A stretch of 64,000 nt of DNA, taken from Massilia rubra. Lineage in GTDB: Bacteria > Pseudomonadota > Gammaproteobacteria > Burkholderiales > Burkholderiaceae_D. Shown here piece after piece: positions 25,612 through 32,973 of the stretch (position 1 is its first letter; every line of letters begins with the position of its first letter). Below the pieces are notes generated by a model. The model was not told where the DNA came from. It was given only the letters and a program-made list of their open reading frames with translations, and ran no database searches. The stretch lies in contig NZ_VUYU01000008.1 in NCBI RefSeq assembly GCF_011682065.1, positions 284,019 through 348,018 on the forward strand, read 5' to 3'. Made by a program: the position numbers and the translations under genes.

Positions 25612-26274
25612 ATGTTCACAAACCCCTTCAGCAGCTGGCTCGGCAACCGCAAGAGCAGCAAAACCCGGCGCAAGGTGCTGGTCAAGCAGCTCCACGAACG
25701 CGACCGCCGCCGCGTGCTCAAGCATTTCCTCGCGCTTGACGATAGTGACCGCTTGCTGCGCTTCGGCACCAGGCTGCCGGACGAACTGGTCGAATCCTAC
25801 GTCGGCAAGATCGACTTTTCGCACGACACCGTGTACGGCGTCTACAACCCGGTGTTCAAGCTGGTCGCGGTCGGCCACCTGGCGTTCGCGCCCAAGCAAG
25901 CCTCGACCCACGCCCTCTCCAGCACCACCAAGGACATCGTGGCCGAATTCGGGGTCTCGGTGTCGGCCTCCGCGCGCGGCCTGGGGATCGGCTCCAAACT
26001 GTTCGAACGCGCCGCCATCCGCTGCCGCAACCTCGATGTCGACACCTTGTATATGCACTGCCTCTCGTCCAACCAGACCATGATGCACATCGCCAAAAAG
26101 GCCGGCATGGAGATCCAGCGCGATTACGGTGAAGCCGACGCCTACCTGCGCCTGTTGCCGCCCGACCCGGCCAGCATGCTGCGCGAAGCCATCGACGAGC
26201 AGTTCGCCACCATCGACTACACGCTCAAGGCAAACACCCGCGCCGCCGTCAAGTTCTTCGTGCCTAAAAAGTAG
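25612..26274 (+). CDS. GNAT family N-acetyltransferase
   Basis: 220 aa from ATG 25612 (GGAG eight bases upstream). The acetyl-CoA-binding motif A is VSASARGLGIGSKLFERA (usual V-x-x-x-x-R-G-x-G-x-G/A); the preceding beta strand VGHLAF and following MHIAKKAGM helix fit the fold. N-terminal basic segment NRKSSKTRRKVLVKQLHERDRRR. A LLPPDPASMLREAIDEQ tail extends beyond the core domain. Substrate unknown. A TACAAT box lies at 25560-25565, about 47 bases upstream. The 245 bases before the gene show no other ORF. Confidence 0.88.
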   Translation: MFTNPFSSWLGNRKSSKTRRKVLVKQLHERDRRRVLKHFLALDDSDRLLRFGTRLPDELVESYVGKIDFSHDTVYGVYNPVFKLVAVGHLAFAPKQASTHALSSTTKDIVAEFGVSVSASARGLGIGSKLFERAAIRCRNLDVDTLYMHCLSSNQTMMHIAKKAGMEIQRDYGEADAYLRLLPPDPASMLREAIDEQFATIDYTLKANTRAAVKFFVPKK

Positions 26275-26280
26275 GCGGCT

Positions 26281-26790
26281 TTACACCAGCGGCAGCGCGG
26301 TCGTATCCTTGATCCGCTGCAGCGCAAAGCTCGACTTGACGTCGGCCACCGCCGGGTGGCTGAGCAAGGTCTGCATCATGAAGCGCGAAAAGTGGTCCAT
26401 GTCTTCCACGTGCACGCGCAGCAGGTAATCCATCTCCCCCGTCATCGCATAGCAGGCCACCACTTCCGGCCAGTGCTCGACCGACAGCGCAAAATCGGCG
26501 TGCGGCGAGCTGGTGGCGCGGCGCGCCCCGGCCGCGTTGCTGGACGCCTCGCTGTGCTTTTCCAGGCGCACGTTCACATACGCCAGCAAACCGAGCCCGA
26601 TCTGGGCCGGATCGAGCAGCGCCACATACTGGCGGATCACGCCCGCCTCTTCGAGCCGCTTGATGCGGCGCAGGCAGGGAGAGGGCGACAGGCTGACCCG
26701 GTCGGCCACATCCTGGTTCGACAGGCGTCCGTCCGCCTGCAAGATCGCCAGAATCTTCCGATCTGTTTTATCGAGCACAATTTTTGGCAT
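26281..26790 (-). CDS. Lrp/AsnC family transcriptional regulator
   Basis: 169 aa. N-terminal winged HTH (KTDRKILAILQADGRLSNQDVADRVSLSPSPCLRRIKRLEEAGVI, about 8-52), linker, then a RAM ligand-binding domain with ACYAMTGEMDYLLRVHVEDM. The linker-to-RAM region contains a roughly ten-residue Ser/Ala insert (SEASSNAAGARRATSS). It is divergent from hppD and the indolepyruvate oxidoreductase, so it most likely senses an aromatic amino acid or its keto acid and controls that operon; the ligand is inferred from context. Convergent with the GNAT gene. Confidence 0.92.
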   Translation of the reverse strand: MPKIVLDKTDRKILAILQADGRLSNQDVADRVSLSPSPCLRRIKRLEEAGVIRQYVALLDPAQIGLGLLAYVNVRLEKHSEASSNAAGARRATSSPHADFALSVEHWPEVVACYAMTGEMDYLLRVHVEDMDHFSRFMMQTLLSHPAVADVKSSFALQRIKDTTALPLV

Positions 26791-26816
26791 ATTTTCTCCG
26801 AAAGCCGCATTTCAAC

Positions 26817-26889
26817 GCAATATTATTGCCCAAATTGCCGGCCGTGGGGCAGTGTTTGAAATTTAATGCCTGTGTCGCGGGACTATACT
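26817..26889 (+). promoter_or_regulatory. hppD promoter region with a candidate Lrp-type operator
   Basis: GCAATATTATTGC (26817-26829) is a perfect 6-bp inverted repeat around one base, AT-rich as Lrp/AsnC sites often are. It is 27 bases from the regulator's start and 87 from hppD. A TATACT -10 box (26884-26889) with a weak TTTAAT -35 sixteen bases upstream precedes hppD. The assignment rests on position and symmetry. Confidence 0.45.
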
Positions 26890-26915
26890 GTGCCCTATTA
26901 AAATAGGAGACTGTC

Positions 26916-28037
26916 ATGCAATTTACGCCTTGGGAAAACCCGATGGGGACCGATGGATTCGAATTTGTCGAGTACGCGGCGCCGGATCCGAAAGCGCTCG
27001 GCGCGCTGTTCGAGCAGATGGGCTTCACCGCCATCGCACGCCACCGCCACAAGGACGTGACCTTGTATCGCCAGGGCGAGATTAACTTCATCATCAACGC
27101 CGAAAAAGACTCGTTCGCCCAACGTTTTGCGCGCACCCACGGCCCGTCGGTCTGCGCCATCGCGATCCGCGTCGACGACGCCGCCATGGCTTACCGCCGC
27201 GCGCTCGAACTGGGCGCCTGGGGTTTCGACAACAAGACCGGCCCGATGGAACTGAACATCCCCGCCATCAAGGGCGTGGGCGATTCGCTCCTGTATTTCG
27301 TCGACCGCTGGCGCGGCAAGGGCGCCAACGCCGGTTCGGCGCCCGGCACCATCGGCGACATCAGCATCTATGACGTCGACTTCGTCGCCATTCCGGGCGC
27401 CGTGGCCAACCCGGTCGGCAACGGCCTGACCTACATCGATCACCTGACCCACAACGTGCACCGCGGCCGCATGAAGGAATGGGCCGAGTTCTACGAGAAC
27501 CTGTTTAACTTCCGCGAAGTGCGCTACTTCGACATCGAAGGCAAGCTGACCGGCCTCAAATCGAAGGCGATGACGTCCCCGTGCGGCAAAATCCGCATTC
27601 CGATCAACGAATCGTCGGACGACAAGTCGCAGATCGCCGAATACCTCGACGCCTACCACGGCGAAGGCATCCAGCACATTGCACTGGGCACCGACGATAT
27701 CTATCACTCGATCCAGGGCATGCGCGACACCGGCATCGTGTTCCAGGATACGATCGAAACCTACTATGAGCTGATCAACCGCCGCCTGCCGGGCCATGGC
27801 GAGAACCTCGACGAACTGCGCCGCCTGCGCATCCTGGTCGATGGCCACAGCAGCGAGACCGAACGCGAACTGCTGCTGCAGATTTTCACGCAGACCGTGA
27901 TCGGCCCGATCTTCTTCGAAATCATCCAGCGCAAGGGCGACCAGGGTTTCGGCGAAGGCAATTTCCGCGCACTGTTCGAGTCGATTGAACTCGACCAGAT
28001 CAAGCGCGGCGTGCTGCAAGATACGACCGTGGCGTAA
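26916..28037 (+). CDS. hppD: 4-hydroxyphenylpyruvate dioxygenase
   Basis: 373 aa; the ATG follows AAATAGGAGACTGTC. Fe(II) enzyme turning 4-hydroxyphenylpyruvate into homogentisate in tyrosine and phenylalanine catabolism. Two VOC-fold halves; the metal ligands of the C-terminal half are H176 (IDHLTHNV), H254 (QHIALGTDD) and E335 (FFEIIQRKG), all in place. C-terminal gating segment GFGEGNFRALFESIE is intact. The gene lies 68 bases before the indolepyruvate oxidoreductase gene, with a GCGCACCG hairpin (28049-28070, no T tract) between. Confidence 0.97.
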   Translation: MQFTPWENPMGTDGFEFVEYAAPDPKALGALFEQMGFTAIARHRHKDVTLYRQGEINFIINAEKDSFAQRFARTHGPSVCAIAIRVDDAAMAYRRALELGAWGFDNKTGPMELNIPAIKGVGDSLLYFVDRWRGKGANAGSAPGTIGDISIYDVDFVAIPGAVANPVGNGLTYIDHLTHNVHRGRMKEWAEFYENLFNFREVRYFDIEGKLTGLKSKAMTSPCGKIRIPINESSDDKSQIAEYLDAYHGEGIQHIALGTDDIYHSIQGMRDTGIVFQDTIETYYELINRRLPGHGENLDELRRLRILVDGHSSETERELLLQIFTQTVIGPIFFEIIQRKGDQGFGEGNFRALFESIELDQIKRGVLQDTTVA

Positions 28038-28105
28038 GCAGGGTACAAGCGCACCGCCAAGACGGTGCGCGCAGCAATGCACAAGAACATACGGAGACAA
28101 AGACA

Positions 28106-31100
28106 ATGAACGCACCACTAGACCGGGCTCACCTCGATGCCGAGCCGTCGCACGAGATTTCGCTCGACGACAAATGGACGCTCGAGCGCGGCCGCGCCTT
28201 CATGACCGGCACCCAGGCGCTGATCCGCCTGCCGATGATGCAGCGCGAACGCGACCTCAAGGCCGGGCTGAACACCGCCGGCTACATCACCGGCTATCGC
28301 GGCTCGCCGGTCACCTCGGTCGACATGACCGCGGTCAAGGCCAAGAAGCACCTCGACGCCCACCACGTCAAGTTCCATCCGGGGATGAACGAAGACCTGG
28401 CCGCCACCGCTGTCTGGGGCACGCAGCAAACGAACCTGTTCAAGGACGCCAAGTACGACGGCGTGTTCTCGATGTGGTACGGCAAAGGCCCCGGCGTGGA
28501 CCGCTGCGGCGACGTTTTCAAGCACGCCAACAACGCCGGCTCTGCCCGCCATGGCGGCGTGCTGGTGCTGGCCGGCGACGACCACGCGGCCAAGTCCTCG
28601 TCGACCGCGCACCAGTCCGACCATATTTTGAACGCCTGCGGCATTCCGGTGCTGTACCCGGCCTCTGTGCAGGAATACATCGACTACGGCCTGCACGCCT
28701 GGGCCATGAGCCGTTACACCGGCTTGTGGGTGTCGATGAAGTGCGTCACCGACATCATCGAATCGGGCGCCGTGGTCGACTTCGACCCGGACCGCGTGCA
28801 GATCGAACTGCCGACCGACTTCGTGCTGCCGGAAGGCGGCCTGAATATCCGCTGGCCCGACACCGTGCTCGATATGGAAGTGCGGATGAACAGCTTCAAA
28901 TGGTACGCGGCCCTGGCTTACGCGCGCGTCAACAAGCTCAATAAGATCATCTGGGACAGCCCGAAACCGAAGATCGGCATCATCACCGCCGGTAAATCGT
29001 ATCTGGACACGCGCCAGGCGCTGGCCGACCTGGGCATCGACGAGCAGGCCGCCGCCGACATCGGCATCCGCCTGTATAAAATCGGCATGACCTGGCCGCT
29101 CGAAGCGGAAGGCGTGCACGAATTCGCCAAGGGCCTCGACGAAATCCTGGTGGTCGAGGAAAAGCGCCAGATCCTGGAATACGCGCTCAAGGAAGAACTG
29201 TACAACCTGCCGGACGGCCAGCGTCCGCGCGTGGTCGGCAAATTCGACGACACCGGCGAATGGTCGAACAAGGGCGGCACCGGCCACGGCGACTGGCTGC
29301 TGCCGGCCACCTATGAGCTCAACCCGGCCCAGATCGCGCGCGCGATCGCCAGCCGCATCTCGCACTACTGCGCCGGCCATCCGGTCGAGCAGCGCGTGAA
29401 AGAGCGCATCGCCTACCTGGAAGCGAAAGAGCTGGTCCTGAAAAACGTCAGCACCAAGCCCAATCCCGACACCGACCGCACCCCGTACTTCTGCTCCGGC
29501 TGCCCGCACAATTCGTCGACCAAGGTGCCGGAAGGCTCGCGCGCGCTGGCCGGCATCGGCTGCCACTACATGGTGCTGTGGATGGACCGCGAAACCTCGA
29601 CCTTCACCCACATGGGCGCCGAAGGCGTGACCTGGGTCGGCCAGGCGCCGTTCACCAACGAGAAGCACGTCTTCACCAACCTCGGTGACGGCACCTACTT
29701 CCACTCGGGGATCCTGGCGATCCGCGCGGCGGTGTCGGCCAAGGTCAACATCACCTACAAGATCCTGTTCAACGACGCCGTTGCCATGACCGGCGGCCAG
29801 GAATTCGACGGCCCGCTCGATCCGGGCATGATCAGCCGCCAGATCGCGGCCGAAGGCGTCGGTCCGATCATCGTCGTCACCGACGAACCCGAAAAATACC
29901 CGTCCGACTACAAGTGGGCCGAAGGCGTGACCGTGCGCCACCGCAGCGAATTGATGGACGTGCAGCGCGAACTGCGCGAAAAACCAGGCGTGTCGGCCAT
30001 GATCTACGACCAGACCTGTGCGTCCGAAAAACGGCGTCGCCGGAAACGCAACGAGTATCCGGATCCAGCCAAGCGCGCCGTCATCAACGAGGCGGTGTGC
30101 GAAGGCTGCGGCGACTGCTCGGTGCAGTCGAACTGCCTGTCGGTCGAACCGCTGGAAACGGAACTGGGGCGCAAGCGCCAGATCAACCAGTCGTCGTGCA
30201 ACAAGGACTTCTCGTGCGTGACGGGTTTCTGCCCGAGTTTTGTCACGGTCGAAGGCGGATCGCTCAAGAAGCCGAAGAAAGCCGCCACCGGCGACGCGGC
30301 CCCGCCGCAGCTGCCGACGCCTGTGCTCAAGAGCACGGCCGCGCCGTACGGCATCCTGATCACCGGCATCGGCGGCACCGGCGTGGTCACCGTCGGCCAG
30401 ATCCTGGCGATGGCGGCCCACGTCGAAGGCAAGGGCGCCATTGTGCTCGACATGAGCGGACTGGCCCAGAAGGGCGGCCCGGTGATGTCGCACGTGCGCC
30501 TGGCCGACAAGCAGGCCGACCTGCATTCGACCCGCGTGGGCACCGGCAGCGCCGACCTGGTGATCGGCTGCGACCTGATCGTCACGGCCAGCCGCGACGC
30601 CCTCTCGCGCATGGGCGAAGGCCGCACCTACGCTGCGATCAATTCGACCGGTTCGTCCACGGCGGCTTTTGTGAAGAATCCTGACTGGCAGTTCCCGGGC
30701 GCGTCCTCGCAGGCCGAAATCGTCAAGGCCTGCGGCGCCGAGCGCGTCGACTTTGTCGACGCCGGCCAGATCGCCACCGCGCTGATGGGCGACTCGATCG
30801 CCACCAATATGTTCATGCTCGGCTACGCGTGGCAAAAAGGCCAGGTGCCCCTGACCGAAGCGTCGATCCTGAAGGCGATTGAACTGAACAACGTATCGGT
30901 GGGCTTTAACAAGAGCGCCTTTACGTGGGGCCGCACGGCGGCGCACGATTTGCAGTCGCTGGTGAAGATGACCACGCCGGCCAAGGTGATTGAATTCAAG
31001 CGCACGCAAACCCTGGACGAGATCATCAACAAGCGCATCGATCTGCTGACCGCTTACCAGGACGTCGCCTACGCCAACCAGTACAAGGCGTTCGTGGACC

Positions 31101-31678
31101 AGGTGCGCGCCGAGGAAGCGAAGCTGGGCAAGGGCACGCGCCTGACCGAAGCGGTCGCGCGCTACTTCTACAAGCTGATGGCGTACAAGGACGAGTATGA
31201 AGTCGCGCGCCTGTACACCAACGGCGCCTTCCAGGAGAAGATCGCGGGCATGTTCGAGGGCGACATCAAGCTCAAGTTCCACCTGGCGCCGCCGCTGTTC
31301 GCCAAGCACGACTCCAAGGGCCAGCTGATCAAGCAGGAATTCGGTCCGTGGATGATGAAGGCGTTCGGCCTGATGGCCAAGATGAAGGGCCTGCGTGGCG
31401 GCGCGCTCGATATCTTCGGCTACACGGCCGAGCGCAAGATGGAACGCGCGCTGATCGGCGAGTACCGTACTACGGTCGGTTCGCTGCTGCCGAAGCTCAC
31501 CGCCGAGACCCTGTCGCAAGCGGTGGCCATTGCCAGCATCCCTGAAGATATTCGCGGGTATGGGCATGTGAAGGAACGTCACCTGAAGGCGGCCAAGGAG
31601 AAGGAAGCCGCGCTGCTGGCGGCCTTCGGCAAGCCGGCCTCGCCGGACGGCGTGATCCAGATCCATCGCGTCGCGTAG
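28106..31678 (+). CDS. Indolepyruvate:ferredoxin oxidoreductase, fused single-chain form
   Basis: 1190 aa. Oxidatively decarboxylates aryl-pyruvates to aryl-acetyl-CoA with TPP and an iron-sulfur relay. Order of parts: N-terminal pyruvate-oxidoreductase-like pyrimidine domain (AGLNTAGYITGYRGSPVT), TPP-binding domain with IGCHYMVLWMD and DGTYFHSGI, a cysteine-rich segment from C665 (CEGCGDCSVQSNC, then SSCNKDFSCVTGFC), and the gamma-like domain (ITGIGGTGVVTVGQIL, about 750 onward). The long fused form is common in Betaproteobacteria. In an operon with hppD it offers a second fate for phenyl- and indolepyruvate. The stop codon lies inside a 29-bp tandem repeat. Confidence 0.95.
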   Translation: MNAPLDRAHLDAEPSHEISLDDKWTLERGRAFMTGTQALIRLPMMQRERDLKAGLNTAGYITGYRGSPVTSVDMTAVKAKKHLDAHHVKFHPGMNEDLAATAVWGTQQTNLFKDAKYDGVFSMWYGKGPGVDRCGDVFKHANNAGSARHGGVLVLAGDDHAAKSSSTAHQSDHILNACGIPVLYPASVQEYIDYGLHAWAMSRYTGLWVSMKCVTDIIESGAVVDFDPDRVQIELPTDFVLPEGGLNIRWPDTVLDMEVRMNSFKWYAALAYARVNKLNKIIWDSPKPKIGIITAGKSYLDTRQALADLGIDEQAAADIGIRLYKIGMTWPLEAEGVHEFAKGLDEILVVEEKRQILEYALKEELYNLPDGQRPRVVGKFDDTGEWSNKGGTGHGDWLLPATYELNPAQIARAIASRISHYCAGHPVEQRVKERIAYLEAKELVLKNVSTKPNPDTDRTPYFCSGCPHNSSTKVPEGSRALAGIGCHYMVLWMDRETSTFTHMGAEGVTWVGQAPFTNEKHVFTNLGDGTYFHSGILAIRAAVSAKVNITYKILFNDAVAMTGGQEFDGPLDPGMISRQIAAEGVGPIIVVTDEPEKYPSDYKWAEGVTVRHRSELMDVQRELREKPGVSAMIYDQTCASEKRRRRKRNEYPDPAKRAVINEAVCEGCGDCSVQSNCLSVEPLETELGRKRQINQSSCNKDFSCVTGFCPSFVTVEGGSLKKPKKAATGDAAPPQLPTPVLKSTAAPYGILITGIGGTGVVTVGQILAMAAHVEGKGAIVLDMSGLAQKGGPVMSHVRLADKQADLHSTRVGTGSADLVIGCDLIVTASRDALSRMGEGRTYAAINSTGSSTAAFVKNPDWQFPGASSQAEIVKACGAERVDFVDAGQIATALMGDSIATNMFMLGYAWQKGQVPLTEASILKAIELNNVSVGFNKSAFTWGRTAAHDLQSLVKMTTPAKVIEFKRTQTLDEIINKRIDLLTAYQDVAYANQYKAFVDQVRAEEAKLGKGTRLTEAVARYFYKLMAYKDEYEVARLYTNGAFQEKIAGMFEGDIKLKFHLAPPLFAKHDSKGQLIKQEFGPWMMKAFGLMAKMKGLRGGALDIFGYTAERKMERALIGEYRTTVGSLLPKLTAETLSQAVAIASIPEDIRGYGHVKERHLKAAKEKEAALLAAFGKPASPDGVIQIHRVA

Positions 31679-31727
31679 ACCGGGTCGCGTAAGACCGCGT
31701 CGCGTAGACCGGGTCGCGTAACACCGG
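31670..31727. repeat. 29-bp tandem repeat across the oxidoreductase stop codon
   Basis: Two 29-bp units, 31670-31698 and 31699-31727, starting GTCGCGTAGACCGGGTCGCG; they differ at only two positions near their ends. Each unit is itself two similar halves. The first unit carries the TAG stop (31676-31678). Confidence 0.9.
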
Positions 31728-31740
31728 TTGGCGCAAGATG

Positions 31741-31770
31741 AATGGCCCGCTCTCAAGCGGGCCATTTTTT
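31741..31770 (+). terminator. Terminator of the hppD-oxidoreductase operon
   Basis: AATGGCCCGC (31741-31750) pairs perfectly with GCGGGCCATT around a TCTCAA loop and runs into six T. It lies 62 bases after the oxidoreductase stop. Confidence 0.95.
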
Positions 31771-31818
31771 CGTCTCGGGTTATGATATAGGCATCGCAAT
31801 CGACCGGGGCAGACCACC

Positions 31819-32220
31819 ATGTTTATCACCGCCAAAGGCACTTTCGAGATCACCATGCAGGCGCCGCCATCGGGGGAGGGCGCAGGGCGCGTCTCGCTCG
31901 GGCGTATGCTGATCGATAAATACTACAGCGGCGACTTGATCGGCATCGGCCAGGGCGAGATGCTCTCGGCCGGCAATCCGGCAGGCGGGTCGGCGGGCTA
32001 CGTGGCCATCGAACACGTGACCGGCACCCTGGACGGCATGAGCGGCAGCTTCGCCTTGCAGCACGCGGGCACCATGCACCAGGGCGCCAGCCACCTGTCG
32101 ATCAGCATCGTGCCGGGGTCGGGAACGGAAGGACTGACCGGCATCCAGGGCAAGTTCAAGCTCGATATCGTCGACAGCAAGCATTACTATGAACTTGAGT
32201 ACACGATGGACTTGGGGTGA
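31819..32220 (+). CDS. DUF3224 domain-containing protein
   Basis: 133 aa, covering the whole small beta-barrel DUF3224 (allene oxide cyclase-like fold) from TAKGTFEITMQ to YYELEYTMDLG. Family features visible: KYYSGDLIGIGQGEMLSA, AGYVAIEHVTGTLDGMSGSFALQHAGTM, and LTGIQGKFKLDI. The role is unknown; family members are cytoplasmic single-domain proteins. It stands alone between a terminator and a palindromic repeat. Confidence 0.9.
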   Translation: MFITAKGTFEITMQAPPSGEGAGRVSLGRMLIDKYYSGDLIGIGQGEMLSAGNPAGGSAGYVAIEHVTGTLDGMSGSFALQHAGTMHQGASHLSISIVPGSGTEGLTGIQGKFKLDIVDSKHYYELEYTMDLG

Positions 32221-32271
32221 CAAAGGTGAGCGGCGCATCGGCTACGCAATCGCGTAGCGATAGCGTCCTAA

Positions 32272-32362
32272 CCGTCGCCCCCGCGCAGGCGGGGGCCCAA
32301 GTTTGTGGTTTAGTCACCGGCTGCGGAATAGACTTGGGCCCCCGCCTGCGCGGGGGCGACGG
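32272..32362. repeat. 91-bp element with perfect 31-bp inverted arms
   Basis: Left arm 32272-32302 and right arm 32332-32362 are exact reverse complements over 31 bases, starting CCGTCGCCCCCGCG and ending at ACCCAAGT-like GCCCAAGT next to a 29-base loop. The arms themselves fold (CCCCCGC/GCGGGGG). Same overall design as the element at 16471-16582. Lies between the DUF3224 and MAPEG genes. Confidence 0.9.
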
Positions 32363-32396
32363 CGCGTAGTGTGGCGGTATCAGACCGCGCCGGTTC

Positions 32397-32792
32397 CTAC
32401 GGCATTAAAATCGCCGCCAGCACCATCCCGAGTCCCACCAGCGACACCGACCACACCATCGAACGCACCACCGGAATACCCGCCGCGTACAGCGGCACGT
32501 ACACCACGCGCGCGATCAGGTACATCCACGCGCCCCACAAGGTCAGGTCGCCCTCGCGCCCGCCCACATGCGCGATCAGCACGGCGGCCGCGAACAGCGG
32601 CAGCGTCTCGAACAGATTGGCCTGCGCCCGCTGCAGGCGCGCCGTGACCACGCCCGGCGGCGGCGCCGGCTTGTCGCGCGCACTCATGTTGTATTCCATC
32701 CCGGTCTCCTTGTTGCGGAAGGCCCCGGTCGCCATGATCTGCACCAGCGCCAGCACCAGGGTCCAGCCCAGGATCATCAGTTCGGTCGTCAT
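32397..32792 (-). CDS. MAPEG family membrane protein
   Basis: 131 aa with four membrane helices (about 5-25, 55-75, 80-100 and 108-130). The family pattern RLQRAQANLFETLPLFAAAVL, in which Arg and the E-N/F-E-x-x-P type segment shape the glutathione or lipid site, is present, as is the YLIARVVYVPLYAAGIP helix. MAPEG members are membrane-bound glutathione-dependent enzymes, but the bacterial substrate is seldom known. Single gene on the minus strand, convergent with the DUF3224 gene. Confidence 0.9.
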   Translation of the reverse strand: MTTELMILGWTLVLALVQIMATGAFRNKETGMEYNMSARDKPAPPPGVVTARLQRAQANLFETLPLFAAAVLIAHVGGREGDLTLWGAWMYLIARVVYVPLYAAGIPVVRSMVWSVSLVGLGMVLAAILMP

Positions 32793-32848
32793 CGCTTTTT
32801 CCCTTGAACGCCGGCGGTCGCCGGCAATATGGTCAGATTAACAAAGAA

Positions 32849-32883
32849 AACGCCAAGCCTGTGCACGCTTGGCGTTGCTTTTT
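32849..32883 (+). terminator. Terminator-like hairpin ahead of the M48 peptidase gene
   Basis: AACGCCAAGC (32849-32858) and GCTTGGCGTT (32867-32876) form a perfect stem followed by GC and five T. No plus-strand gene ends near it: the nearest, DUF3224, stopped 630 bases earlier. It could terminate read-through, or be an attenuator if the M48 promoter lies upstream of it. Confidence 0.6.
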
Positions 32884-32973
32884 GTGCATATATATTGCAA
32901 CTAGAGAATTTTCACCACGGCTTGTGCCTTAAAATTGCATGTTGTGCAGCATCCTCTGTGCCTGGAGAACCCC

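Noticed and set aside
28118..31765. 1215-codon open frame antisense to the indolepyruvate oxidoreductase
   Set aside because: No domain pattern, composition of a shadow frame, and opposite a clearly conserved enzyme.
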